From: Molanna angustata
Taxonomy: Eukaryota; Arthropoda; Insecta; Trichoptera; Molannidae
Length of the DNA stretch: 64,000 bases
Assembly (NCBI GenBank): GCA_963576475.1
Contig: OY754978.1
Coordinates: 17,280,918 to 17,344,917 of the forward strand
Direction: 5' to 3'
Below are positions 11,500 through 23,600 of the stretch, piece after piece (the stretch's first letter is position 1; the number at the start of each line of letters is the position of its first letter). The position numbers and the translations under genes are program-made. The notes beneath the pieces are model-generated. The model worked only from the letters and a program-made list of their open reading frames with translations, had not been told where the DNA came from and made no database searches.

Positions 11500-11825
11500 A
11501 CTCCTGTTTCGCATTTTATTGTATTTCTCAAAAGTTATTTTGTTTTCATTATATTATTTTTTATATTTACTATTTTTGTAATAGTACATTTTTTTTCTTT
11601 TTAAATGTGTTTATGATAGTTTTATTTTTTTCGCGAGTCTTACAAAAACCCCTAATATATTCAAAGCGCCCTTGAGGTGAGGTTATCACAAAAACGGCGC
11701 TATAAAAATAATCCAAATTTATTATTTTTATTATTATTTTTTATTTTGTAATTCAATGTGTGTACTTCATTGTTGTTCATGTGTGTAAAAGGCCATTTGC
11801 CGTAAATAAATAAAATAAAATAATA
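11500..11825 (+). mobile_element. Two nested LINE 3' ends
   Basis: A 3' stem-loop at 11666-11700 (outer stem GCGCC/GGCGC, inner stem GTGA/TCAC) is followed by an ATT-rich tail to about 11755; the same design ends the LINEs at 50405 and 56556. After it, GTGTGTAAAAGGCCATTTGC and a tail GTAAATAAATAAAATAAAAT (to 11822) form a second LINE 3' end that matches 46915-46945. No coding part was recognised upstream. Confidence 0.55.
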
Positions 11826-12818
11826 CAGGCGTACATTTCATTTTACATGTTTTTTTTATATTTATTTTTCCCACTTTTAAAATTTTTAATTCGAATTTTT
11901 AATATAAACCATTCGGGGACTCACTCAAATACACACAAAAAAACCATTCCTAGCGGTCTAACCGTTTAGGAGGAGTTCAGTGACATACACACGTACGGAA
12001 TAAATATATAAAGATATCTAAATGTATCTACAAGAAATCTTCACATAATGTCAAATCTGACTAAAATTGTTAAATAAAAATGGTTTTTTGTTCAGTTTTT
12101 CCATATATGAGAACAATTTGATTTTTTTGTTGGTAAACTAACACATCATTTACATTTTGATATTTCAATATATTCATATTCTAATTACAGAGCCAAAAAT
12201 AAGCATTCCACCAAAAAGAACAATATCATTAGTAAAAAACTTACTCACACACAAATAAATGGGAGGGTAGGTATATGGGATTTAGAGGGTAAGAGGGAGA
12301 TAGATTAAAAGAGTATCACCATCAGTATTTCGCGACGAAACCATTCATATGTATATTGCATTGAAGATGAAATTTGAAAATAATGATATAAGACAGGAAT
12401 GTGTGATTAAAAGAGATATCGTAAGTGTGATAGAAATGAATGCCTTGATATAATTTGGCCACAAAAAGAATGAGTAATGCTCTTCTGAAGGTGCAAGTCT
12501 TCCTTTAAGGAGAAACAAGCAATAAACAATAAATATAGGCTTGCCAAAAAAAAAATGCACAGCCATACAAATGAAATCTTTAAGGACGGGAATGAAGCAT
12601 TTAAGCGAAAAAGGTATACAAAGCGAGAAGAGTTTGGCTATCGGATATAGCACTGCTGACCCCAAATTGTGATGGTATGGTATGATCATAAATGTTGATT
12701 TCACGATTCTTCTATAATATGTCAACTACGTCTCTATTTTAAATATTTATTTGCAAAATATATGTTTTTTTATAAATCAATTTCAAAATCCTGATCTAAA
12801 AATAATAATAATAATAAT
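11826..12818. other. Mostly unassigned; partial family B copy near 12705
   Basis: AT-rich sequence without a supported gene. A fragment at about 12705-12740 (TTCTTCTATAATATGTCAAC...ACGTCTCTATT) matches the family B element. An ATT/AATAAT run lies at 12801-12818, just outside the solo LTR. Confidence 0.4.
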
Positions 12819-13481
12819 TTGGTTGTATGAGGGCTGAACCCCTGTTTAGGTTTGTAGGCAAGTTGATGCAAACCTGTCGGCAGTCACCACGACAGTTCGA
12901 GGGTGTTAATGCCGGTCGGATGGACGTTTAGTTATGAAACCAGTGTGTCCGCCTTTAATTTGAATACAACCAAACGATATGGTGTGTGCGTTTGATCGGT
13001 ACGAGATACTCGTCTATCGGAGTTTCCCGATAGCCGGATATAACGTAGAGATTAATCAACGCTCACACAATACCATAAATAATTAAATAATGAATGCAGA
13101 ATAAAAATCAGGTAATTATTGTTGGACAGAGATTAAAAGATGTAACAAGAATATAACTTATTCCTTTTCTGTGCTTCTATGTATAATGATTAATTTAGTA
13201 CAAATATATCAAGTACTTATTTCTAATTATAAATATAGATCGCGGATCTTGAACTGTGAATAGGCGATTGGGCAACGTAAGGACGTAGCTGGAAGTCTGG
13301 TTGGAACCGAATGATTGTGAAACCGGGGGACCTCCTTATATACCGACTCTGTCGTAGCTCGGTGGGTGTTTGTAGTAGCTCGACGCTCGCGTGTAGCGCA
13401 GTGTATCTGACGTAGCGCAGTACATCTGGCGTAGCGGCTTAGCGCTTCGTAGCAATGTGGCGCAATGAATGTTGCCCCACA
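12819..13481 (-). mobile_element. Solo LTR, TGTGG group
   Basis: The 663-bp segment is flanked by ATAAT (12814-12818 and 13482-13486). In minus orientation it starts TGTGGGGCAACATTCATTGC and ends CTCATACAACCAA. A TATATAAGG box lies about 140 bp in, as expected for an LTR promoter; the LTR at 18206 has the same box at 18293. Its length fits the 657-693 bp LTRs nearby. The left flank is an AATAAT run, so the duplication could be partly chance. No open frame of note. Confidence 0.65.
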
Positions 13482-13486
13482 ATAAT

Positions 13487-13690
13487 AAGTAGGTATCTGG
13501 ATGGGTGAACTATTCCCAATTAAAAGCTTGATGATGCGTTTGTTGCATTTTATTTTGCTCTTGTAAATGGTTTACAATTTACGCATTGATCTGCTAATTC
13601 TTTTGAGGAAGTGTATATTGGTAATAATAATAATAATTGAGTGTTAATATTTGTAGTGCTTAATTGATATTAATATCATTAGTAAATCGG
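13487..13690 (+). mobile_element. LINE 3' UTR remnant (second copy)
   Basis: It matches 942-1165 along its whole length (TATCTGGATGGGTGAACTAT, ACGCATTGATCTGCTAATTC, TTTGTAGTGCTTAATTG) with scattered differences. No coding sequence is left. Confidence 0.6.
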
Positions 13691-15119
13691 CCTGGAACTT
13701 ATAGTTGTTGAACATGTTATTTATAATTTATAGTGTATAAAATAAAAAAAAATGTTGTTGGGAAGTACCATGTCTTTTAGTTCCTCCAATAAATTTTGGT
13801 CTATCTAACTAGGAGTAATTCTGTTTTAAGACAGACATTTTTATTACAATTTTAATAACAAGTCCACTTCAAGCTACATGATTGTAATATTGAAATTAAA
13901 AAAGAAGAGATATATACTCATAGTAAGTAATGAAAAAAGTATCCCAATTTAAAAGCAATCAATGAACAAATAAACAAGTCAACATAGCAAAAAGAAAGAA
14001 TATTTGATAAAATCGAAACAAATTCTTTCAAATTGATTTTCTGAACAGGATTTCTGGTACGTATATACCTGTTTCTTTTTATAATAGAACCTATGTTGAA
14101 TTTATTTAATACTGACAAATAAATTATACACGTAGGTATTATAATATGTTCCCTTTTACACGATTTATGTACTTAAACCTTATATTAAATAAACAAAAGC
14201 CATGAACCGGTACCTATCCATGATTACTTAACAATCCACAAAAGGTCAATTTTAATAACAAATGGTTTCAGAGCAAACAAGAGACACCTACCAACCTATT
14301 ATTTATTTTATTTATATAACAAAATGTGCCTGTAATGGCCGCAATTAAATGAAATTGGTACACATGTAATTAAAACAATTCTCTCATATAAATAAACAGA
14401 TTAATGGGGGATTAAAACATTTTCAACGATCAACGATACGTATTTTTCGCAAAGTGGCTTAACTATCAATATACCATTTTTCAATTATAATATCCTTGCT
14501 TTATGTATTTTTTTTAACTAGCTTTAATGTCCCGCCGTTGGCCAAGAATGTAAATTAGTGAAGGAATAAGCAATCATTTTTATTATATTGTCACAAAATT
14601 TTTTTCTAAATCGGAATATGAAAAGTGCTTTGAAATTTAATTGAGTTTAAGCGTTGTAAAATGTTCAAGTGATGGCCACAACCCATTTGTTTTTATATAT
14701 AAGTACATACAATTTCTGCACGCATGGACTATGGGAAATGGTTTTAAATATGACTGATTGTAAAGAGACAACGTTGTTAAGAGTTTTATATATTGTTTTC
14801 GAAACCAATAGACAACCCCATTTTTATATATTGTTATCGAAAGCAAATAATGTGAGAAAAAAGTTTTTGGTGACTGGAGTGTATTTACATATAAGAGAAA
14901 GTTCGGTAATATTTTTTATCAAAACCTTCAACAACATTACAATTTTCTATTGTTGTAGATACTAGTTTAAAATTAAAATTTAAATTATTATGTAAAGAAG
15001 AAAAAGAATTTCATCAATATGGCACCATCTAGAAGGCGAAAAATTTTGACTAAAAAAACATTTTTCAAATATGTATAATAGGATAGATTAAATTTTGTAT
15101 TTATTTAATTAAATGTGTG
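13691..15119. other. Unassigned AT-rich sequence
   Basis: No supported gene. A short piece near 14670-14700 (reverse complement ACAAATGGGTTGTGGCC) resembles the start of repeat families C and D (GAGTGGGTTGTGGCCAAC). Confidence 0.35.
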
Positions 15120-16370
15120 AAAGAGAAGTATACTTATAATGTGTTTTTATTCAATGTTTAAATGATATTAAGGATGTAATAATATGATGTTTGAGTAGAT
15201 TAATTTTATATAATGTATCATGAACGTATGGTGTGATGATGTAAATGCCAATTAAGATGAAAAATTTTAATGAGAACGAACGATTTGTTTAATTTTTATT
15301 GGGTTTTTATTCAATGTTATTATGACAACTTAACATTTAGGATACAATAAGTTGATGTTTAAGTAGTTTGACTGTATCTAATGTAACATGAACATGTGAA
15401 TGTAAATGTATTTTATCTAATGTAACGTGAACATATGATGTGAAAGTAAATGTCTGTTGTATTATGAAAAACATGAAAGAAATTTATATGAAAAAGTTAT
15501 GTACAAAAGGAAAGCGTGAATATTTATCTTAAATAATTCATTGTGATAATTGTAATGAAAAGGAACCACTTTTTTAAAGTTTTTATTCAATGTTTAAATG
15601 TTTTTATGACAACGATAAGTATACAATAATTTGATTTAAGTTTATTTTTATTCAATGTTATTATGACAACTTAACAATAAGGATATAATAATTTGATGTT
15701 TAAGTAGAAAAATTTTATCCAATGTAACATACACGTATGTGATGATGTAAATGTCTGTTGTAGTTTAACAAATATGAAAGAAATTTATATGAATTAGTTA
15801 TTACAATAGGAGAGTATGAATATTTGTCTTAAATAATTTATTGTGATAATTGTAATGAAAAGGAACCACTTCATTAATTTTTTATTTGGTTTTTATTCAA
15901 TAAACATTGTTAAAAAATGTTATTATGCCAACGATAAGGATATAATAATTTGATTTAAGATTATTTTTTATAGGGTTTGTATTGAATGTTATTATAAAAA
16001 CGATAAGCATATAATAAGTTGATGTTTCAGTAGACTAATTTTATCTAATGTAACATGATTGTATGATCTGATGATATCTGTTTTATTTTGCAACATGTTA
16101 CATGAAAAATGTATTTAGTTAACCAGTTTTGTTAAAAAATGTTACAAAAAATGTTATTATGCCAACGATAAGGATATAATAATTTGATTTAAGATTATTT
16201 TTTATAGATTTTGTATTGAATGTTATTATAAAAACGATAAGCATATAATAAGTTGATGTTTCAGTAGACTAATTTTATATAATGTAACATGATTGTATGA
16301 TCTGTTGATATCTGTTTTATTTTGCAACATGTTACATGAAAAATGTATTTAGTTAACCAGTTTTCTTGTC
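15120..16370. repeat. Degenerate tandem repeat array, ~234-bp period at its right end
   Basis: Motifs TTTTTATTCAATGTTATTAT, ACGATAAGGATATAATAATT, AATGTAACATGA and GTAATGAAAAGGAACCACTT recur many times from 15140 to 16370. The last two units (from 15912 and from 16146; offset 234 bp, ~219 bp shared) differ at only a few bases, while earlier units are diverged. No open frame. It looks like an old satellite-like array with a recent duplication at one end. Confidence 0.75.
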
Positions 16371-17340
16371 AGTTTTTTTCTGGTGAAACTAATCAAACCG
16401 ACGAATTTACCTAAATAAATGACATTGTTATTCCTACATAATTCCTGTTTTATTTCCCATGTTTCACTAAGGTTAGTAAAACTTTTTAATAAACAGGATG
16501 AACAAATTGTTAAATGAATATATTTTGTTCAAGGTTAAAATAGGGAGTATGTAGTAATTCATAGTGTGATTATATTGTGTAGGTATATACATATTTGCAT
16601 TTTATTAGTAATGTTTACATTACTAATTATTATGAATTTTAACACTGCATACTCCATAAGGGACAAAGAATGATTATTATTTGAAGTTACTAAATAATAC
16701 AACCAAAAGTAAGTACAAATATATGATTGATATTTCATACATAAGTAATCCACTGCTGTGGGTGATTTGTAAAGGGTTATTTCATTAATATAGAATAAAT
16801 TCACATTTTTTCATTTCTTTACTTTTCTAATAGAAATGTATTTTAAAATTTAATAAAACATGTAAGAATCTTTTTGCAACATATATTATGTAGTATTGAA
16901 TGACAGCTGTCAAATTCATACAAATATTTGGTCAGCCCCATACGGCGGCCCTTTTGTTTGGCTGTTAAGGCATGTATGTAGATAGGTATTGGACAAACAC
17001 ACATACACAAACACACACACTATCATTATGATTGCTTTATTACTTTAGATTGTCTTATTCATAATTAATTACACTGTTAAAAACACATTACTTTTGTATC
17101 CTCGTCAAATTGCAATATTATTTGCTAAGCTATTTCTTGTAATCAAATATGTAGTGTATCCAACTCAATGAAGCAAGAAAAACGTCAGATAAAATTTTGA
17201 GAAAGATATTCCTTATTCTGAGAATTGAACCCTAGGACGTCGACACGAAATACGAACTACATATTCATTGCTTGTATTTTTGTACTCGTCTTATGCTTAT
17301 TTTTATATTTTGTTTTTAAGTTTGTAATAGCAAATGATTT
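16371..17340. other. No recognised feature
   Basis: AT-rich sequence with no gene or shared repeat that I can support. A short CACACA tract lies near 16995-17020. Confidence 0.35.
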
Positions 17341-17344
17341 TTTT

Positions 17345-17690
17345 ATAATATTACAATAGGGGTCAACAACACTGAACAACTACGTAGAGCCTACACCAAC
17401 AGAGAATTATTCATCAATATTAACCTCGGTAAATTGTCGTACTTCGGCCATATTCTGAGAGGTGAAAAGTATGCCATCCTTCAGCTTGGCATAATGGTCG
17501 TAAAGCGGTCGAAAGAAGGCAGCTTTCCTGGTTGCGAAACATCCGGGAATGGACCGGTATGAGAACTGTGGAGGAGTTGTTTTGCACTGCATAGAACAGG
17601 TAGGGGAGGCTTTCTCTATGGTGGTCGTTTAGGTCGGGGAGACTAGACATGACACAAGAAGAAGAAGATATAATAATAATAATAAATACA
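17345..17690 (+). pseudogene. LINE (RTE-like) C-terminal remnant with (GAA)n tail
   Basis: On the plus strand the frames give RRAYTNRELF, then GKLSYFGHILRGEKYAILQL, then after a frameshift VVERRQLSWLRNIREWTGMRT and VEELFCTA. This pattern (YFGHI-RGEKY...SWLRNLR.W) is typical of the C-terminus of RTE-type and related LINE proteins. It ends near CACAAGAAGAAGAAGATATAA, a (GAA)n tail. Only the 3' ~340 bp is present. Confidence 0.65.
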
Positions 17691-18054
17691 CTTCCTTGCA
17701 CCCTACGCAAGTTTCGAGTTTATTGCATTTTGGCTATTTCTTCCGAAAAAAACAGTGTTATCAGCTCAGAAAAGCAATATTTGCGTGAGACATGAATTTT
17801 GATAAATTTTTCCATTGTATTTCACTGTTTAATAAATCAAAATTTTATATATTTGTATCGGCAAAGTGTGGGTAAAATTTAAGTTATATATTTTTTTAAA
17901 TATATTTTTAAACGATCCTAATACAGTGGGAAGCTTTGGCATAAGAATACTGTTAATTGATTTCTTTCTGGTGTACACATTTTTATATTTAAATGTGAAT
18001 AACACTGAGATAAGTTTTTTTACAAATCTATTAAAGATGCAGCTGTGATATTCA

Positions 18055-18205
18055 GCTGTGAGGCACCGGCTTAGAATAGTGCTTGCATTCTTTTAAATTA
18101 TTGTTTTCGAGTGTCCCGTAAGAGCCGGGTAATTGAAAATACAACAGGCAACAATAACATCTCACATAGTTCAGCAATGAGGTTCACCACCCATTCTGAA
18201 TGTAG
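18055..18205 (+). repeat. Dispersed repeat, left part (split by the LTR element)
   Basis: GCACCGGCTTAGAATAGTGC matches GTGCCGGCTTAGAATAGTGC at 34738. The continuation after the LTR element (23452-23600: CGCTGGTTACCCCACATTGT, TATGCCGTGATG) matches 34815-34862. So one repeat was split at 18205/23452 by the LTR insertion. Confidence 0.6.
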
Positions 18206-18865
18206 TGTGGCGCAACCTCCGATTGCGCCGCGAAGCTGAGTTACGTCGGCAGGCGCCATCTTGCCCTGCGCCGTATCCACAGCGCGACCCCTATATAAGG
18301 AGTAACACAGAGCTCCCAGGCATTCCGCTTATCCAGATCTCGAGGCTAGGCATCACGCTGCCCGACCGCTCGTCGTCGTTCAAATCGTCCGCGTTCCAAA
18401 TTTACATTTATAATCATTAAATAATAATTCAACATTTTCTGTACCAAGTAATATTAATAAGCACCAATTGTAAGCATCAACTTGATCAATAAAAGAGTAA
18501 GTTCAATTTCCTGTTACATCTTTCAATCTGTCAACCATTTCTACCTGAGTAATATTTAATAGTAATATTAATTAATCTATTGTATACGATATCGCAGTTG
18601 CTTGGCCGATCAATCTGTGGCTCAGCTGTCGGGACTCTCCGAACAGACGGCCTCCAGGTTCGAACCAAGCGGGTGAGATATCGTTTGGGTTGTATGTAGC
18701 TGAAGGCGGACAAACAGGTAATACCTACACGTCCAACTGACCAACCTTACCACCTCAATTACAGGTGTGTATATCAGCTCCGGCTGGTATGCAATCGCTT
18801 CTAACCAAGTGACCACTCTGGCACTTTAGCAAGCTCTACATACTACAAATACCTTTAACCCCAAA
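18206..18865 (+). repeat. 5' LTR of element 1
   Basis: Starts TGTGGCGCAACCTCCGATTG and ends TTTAACCCCAAA. A TATATAAGG box is at 18293-18301. It differs from the 3' LTR at about five single bases plus one small indel near 18566, roughly 1% divergence by eye, so insertion is not brand new. The ends are TG...AA rather than TG...CA. Confidence 0.85.
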
Positions 18866-18886
18866 ACTGGTGACCACCGAACGTGT
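18866..18886 (+). promoter_or_regulatory. Probable primer-binding site, element 1
   Basis: ACTGGTGACCACCGAACGTG follows the 5' LTR directly. The second LTR element has TTGGTGACCCTAAAAACGTG at the same place. The TGG start fits pairing to the CCA end of a tRNA; I did not identify the tRNA. Confidence 0.6.
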
Positions 18887-19255
18887 CTCTGAACACACAC
18901 ATATCTTCAGAAACTGGTAAAATTCCGAAATCGTTTAAAAAACTCAGGTACTTTTATTTTGTGCTCATAATTTCAATTGTTATACTGTGGTAAAAAAATA
19001 TGGTAAGCCTATCACAACCTATTGTGCCTTTTTAACGTAAAATCAGTAGTTTTATTAAACAGAACAATAATACGTGTTCATTAATATACTGCTTAACATT
19101 TTACTGCACGACAGAAACAAAGGATTTAACAGGAATTAATACTTGAACAGCGAGGTCTGGATGAACGGAATCACTCGAGCAGGTAACACATATATTACAA
19201 GCTAATATATTAAATAAATTTGTCTTATAATTTGTCAAAAATTAATTACAAGTGT

Positions 19256-19340
19256 ACCCGCTCAAAAAACGCTCAAAAACTCTCAAAAACGCTCAAAAAC
19301 GCTCAAAAACGTTCAAAAACGTTCAAAAACGCTCATACGC
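19256..19340 (+). repeat. Short tandem repeat, GCTCAAAAAC unit
   Basis: About seven units of GCTCAAAAAC with small variants (TCTCAAAAAC, GTTCAAAAAC) lie in the interior of LTR element 1. Confidence 0.8.
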
Positions 19341-21229
19341 AAATTCCACCGAACTTAACATATTTACAATTGTTTAATATATAACTAATATGTACTTTAT
19401 ATTTTTTTTCATGACTGACGAGACGCAAAAATAATACAGAGGAAACAAATTTAAAAAGAAGCTATCTAAAAAAAAAACCAAAAGTACCAGAAAATAAATA
19501 AATAAATACAAAGGACGAAGGTATAAAAATCTAAAGCAAAAAGCCAGAGAACCAAAACGCCGAATAGAGGTATAAAAATTATAATATTATTAAAAAACCT
19601 AAAGTCATTCTAAAAGCCTAAAGTCATTATAAATATTTTATTTTGATCATAATTGATAAAACTCAAAAAAAAATAAAAATTAAAAATAAATTTCTTAGAA
19701 ATTCATAAAATATTTATTTTTGCTAAATATCGTAATACGTAAAAATTAAAAAAATTATCAATAAAAAATAAATATTACATTCCTAAATAAAAATTATAAT
19801 CATAAAACCATTATCATAAAAACTAAAAATTAGAAACATATAGTTAAATAATCAGTATATTCGTAAAATGCATATTCTTATGTAAAAATTCAAAAACAAA
19901 TATATACTTCATATCTAAAAATATTATATCGCGTCGATCGGTCGAAATACTTTCACTTGTGTTTCAAGCAAAAAAAGAAGGTAAACGAACTCCAAACAAA
20001 AGCCTATCGCATGAACTCGAGTAACCCGTAATAAAACGCGAAAACAAAGGATAAGATAAGCGAACCACCCCGACAAACATAGCAAACTAGAGTCATCGAC
20101 ATCGCCTACAGGTCAACGAACCTCGCCTCAACGAATCTGATACATAAAAACATCGAGCAAGCCACAATTTAAAACATTACTGAAATATTAAATAATATTA
20201 TACCTCACCTTATCGAACAAATTAACAACGCAATGCAAATAATAAAATAAATTAAACATTAAAATAAAATATTTATTATTTCTAAATATAATTACGGGAA
20301 TAAAAAATTATATACAATTACAATTATTTAAAATTATTTTAAATAAACTACGTAAGCAAACGAACATTATAATATATTTTTAAAATATTTTTTCGAAATA
20401 ATTGGTTGAAAATAAACTAAACTAATGCTTCTAAAACTATAATATTAAACTATTACTATCAAATCATTATCAAACAAGCATATGTACGTTACGGAAATTT
20501 AAAACCATCAGTCATACTATAATATGGAAAGCGAATTTAAACAATAACTAACTGCAAATAAACATTGGTTTTTAAATACAATCGTTAACGAATAAAAGCA
20601 AACGCCGTAATAAGTTGAACAGCTACAAATAGCTAATGTTGAACAGCTACAATTAGCTAAATACAAAATATTTTTTATATACAAAATATTTTACTTTATT
20701 TTTTTATAAAAACACTACAACTATAAAACCATGATCGAACAATAAAAATAATACGATACGATAGCGAATACGTCCAGAATATAGAAACATTGAAACTATA
20801 ATATACGGTAGTAAAAATACCTAACCATAATCAAACATTAAAACCTTATTATATATTAACTATATAATACAGCAACAAACTGGTACTATAAACTAAACTA
20901 TATTATATTAACTACGTAATACTACAAAAATTATTATAAAACATTAAAATTATAAAACATTGAAACATGGCATACATAATAATAATAAATATTATAAACA
21001 TACTCATGGCATTATAATATAATACTTCAGCAATGAGTAAAAACATACTTATAAATCAAATCAAATGGAACTTATAATACTTATAAATACTTATAACCAA
21101 ATGGAACTTGCAAATTATAAAAAACATTTTATACCTATCAATCATCGCAAGTACAAACATTTACATTGTATAATTCTATTGTATAATTTTATTGTATAAT
21201 TTTAAAATTTAAAATTGAGCATCAACAGC

Positions 21230-21465
21230 TTCATCACTACCTAGAGGAACTACCTAGAGGAACTACCTAGAAGAAATTATTTAGGATGAATCACATCATC
21301 ATCATCATCATCTGGACGACTGCATACAGAAACTAGCTGCCCCCGCATTCAACCGCATCACTACATAGAAGAAATTATTTATGATGAACCACTGCATCAT
21401 CATCGTCATCAGGACGACTTCATACAGCAACTAGCTGCCCCCGCATTCAGCATCAACGGACAACA
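21230..21465 (+). repeat. Duplicated module in the interior of element 1
   Basis: Two ~120-bp modules share TAGAAGAAATTATTTA(G/T)GATGAA, CATCATCATC, GACGACT(G/T)CATACAG and CTAGCTGCCCCCGCATTC. The second starts about 120 bp after the first. A smaller triplet of CTACCTAGAGGAA lies just before. Confidence 0.7.
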
Positions 21466-21711
21466 ATGTTCATCATCAAAGGACAATGCTATCACCACCT
21501 TCAACCGACATAATCATCGCAGCAGATCATTTCGCCTCTTCATGCCGGAGCACTGGAATCACATGCCAATTCCAATCATCGCTGACGACTACATCCCAGC
21601 AAATTAAGAAACGCTCCTGCTTATCAGTACCTACTGCTACTCAATACTTGCCTACCACTCCATCAACTGGATGTCAAACAATCATCGTGCGCACACTACA
21701 TTCTACACTAC

Positions 21712-21799
21712 GGGCACACAAAAACTCCCCACGTATCATCGCCTAGAAGAGCATTGAACGAGGACGGATTTTGTTGGGACCTGGTCCCATCCTTCGTGG
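21712..21799 (+). other. Conserved structured block shared by both LTR elements (copy 1)
   Basis: The block matches 27233-27319 of LTR element 2: GCACACAAAAACTCCCC, TCATCGC, TTGAACGAGGA, GATTTTGTTGGGAC and CCATCCTTCG appear in the same order and nearly the same spacing. At its core TGGGAC-CTG-GTCCCA forms a 6-bp hairpin with a 3-nt loop. The other copy has TGGGAC-ACT-GTCCCA. The rest of the interiors is not obviously alike, so this block is a candidate cis-acting RNA signal (inference). Confidence 0.7.
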
Positions 21800-22794
21800 A
21801 ATCGTCAGCCAAGGACGACGCTCCTTCTGACACACGACAGGAAGCTGCTCATCATTCACGTTACTAACTCCTTCGTGTTTTCGCCCCACTGCTGGCACAC
21901 GCTTGGAAGCTACAGTAACATACTTAAGGTCGCTCCATCAGCCACATGGACGCACCACAATATACCACAGGTTACACTGAAGTCCCATGCACTTCAAAGC
22001 CGTCAACATGGCGCACCACAAAACCTACAGGCTAAACTGGATATCGCCACATCCAAAGCTGTCACGCACGACACGCCGAAAACCACAAGACACCCTCGTG
22101 CTTCGCCACATGCTGGCACACGCAGGCAGCTGTCGAACATATATTTATTTATCTACATGCACACATGCACACATACGCACACACTGATGTATACTCGGCA
22201 AGCTACAAAATTTTGAGACATCAAACATATCACCATCGAAGAGAGCATCAATCTACAATAGAATCTGCAACTTCTGCATTCCATCTGCACTTCATCCCAG
22301 TCAATCTCAACACAGTGAGGACACCTGGAACTTCATACATTCCAAACTGAGGACCATACATATGTACGAGGAACACATAAGGATGTCCAGCCAGCACACG
22401 CAGGACGACACTCCTCCATTCACCTCAATAGCAGAGCAACCACACGCCATCACAAGAGCAGCAAATCATACCAGCAGCAGATATTTTTAAAAGATAAGTA
22501 ACTTCATACAAATGTACTAAAACAAATTTATACTTATAATATGATTAACTTTATATAGGTATGTATAGATTAAGTTGTATTTAAATAATTACATTACTGT
22601 GTATTAGAAAAGACTACTTTTCATATATAAATTTATTTCATAACATGTACATAGCGGTTTAAAAGAAAACCCTATACAAAATAACGAAACAAATCAAATG
22701 CTTTAAATTTTTTTTTTCTTTCACAGAACGCAATGTAAGGACTTTGAACTTCGAGGAGGGGTCGTGTTTCGTCTAAGAGACTGTCAGCGGGGTC

Positions 22795-23451
22795 TGTGGC
22801 GCAACCTCCGATTGCGCCGCGAAGCTGAGTTACGTCGGCAGGCGCCATCTTGCCCTGCGCCGTATCCACAGCGCGACCCCTATATAAGGAGTAACACAGA
22901 GCTCCCAGGCATTCCGCTTATCCAGATCTCGAGGCTAGGCATCACGCTGCCCGACCGCTCGTCGTCGTTCAAATCGTCCGCGTTCCAAATTTACATTTAT
23001 AATCATTAAATAATAATTCAACATTTTCTGTACCAAGTAATATTAATAAGCACCAATTGTAAGCATCAACTTGATCAATAATAGAGTAAGTTCAATTTCC
23101 TGTTACATCTTTCAATCTGTCAACCATTTCTACCTGAGTAATATTTAATAGTAATATTTAATCTATTGTATACGATATCGCAGTTGCTTGGCCGATCAAT
23201 CTGTGGCTCAGCTGTCGGGACTCTCCGAACAGACGGCCTCCAGGTTCGAACTAAGCGGGTGAGATATCGTTTGGGTTGTATGTAGCTGAAGGCGGACAAA
23301 CAGGTAATACCTACACGTCCAACTGACCGACCTTACCACCTCAATTACAGGCGTGTATATCAGCTCCGGCTGGTATGCAATCGCTTCTAACCAAGTGACC
23401 ACTCTGGCACTTTAGCAAGCTCTACATACTACAAATACCTTTAACCCCAAA
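22795..23451 (+). repeat. 3' LTR of element 1
   Basis: Near-identical to 18206-18865. A purine run GAGGAGGGG lies at 22753-22761, about 33 bp before the LTR rather than next to it; element 2 has its purine tract directly at the LTR edge. Confidence 0.85.
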
Positions 23452-23600
23452 GTAGTGCCTTATTTGGTGAAACGAGACTGGTGTGTGGGTATACATAGAT
23501 GTGTTGTTCTCCCTTTTATAAGCCAATGCACATCCGCACACCTTTCGCTGGTTACCCCACATTGTGGGATATGCCGTGATGGTATGAATGAATGAATGAA
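23452..23600 (+). repeat. Dispersed repeat, right part (split by LTR element 1)
   Basis: Starts with the second GTAG and goes on with GCTGGTTACCCCACATTGTG and ATGCCGTGATGGTATG, which align with 34820-34865. It ends in a (GAAT)n run near 23585. Confidence 0.55.

Larger units (their letters stand above)
18206..23451 (+). mobile_element. Nonautonomous LTR retrotransposon 1 (no gag or pol)
   Basis: Two LTRs (18206-18865 and 22795-23451) bound a 3.9-kb interior. The whole is flanked by GTAG (18202-18205, 23452-23455). The interior is AT-rich with no gag, protease, RT or integrase motif in any frame I could read, so it must depend on enzymes from another element. It resembles a LARD (large retrotransposon derivative). 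Features inside: primer-site-like motif after the 5' LTR, a 10-bp repeat run at 19256-19340, duplicated modules at 21230-21460, and an ~85-bp block also present in the second LTR element. Orientation is set by the primer site and TATA box. Confidence 0.8.

Noticed and set aside
17866..18048. 60-codon hydrophobic open frame as a small membrane protein
   Set aside because: AT-rich chance frames of this kind are common in the window; no support beyond the open frame.
18205..18420. 71-codon frame near the LTR TATA box
   Set aside because: It lies in the LTR and recurs in the 3' LTR; there is no domain.
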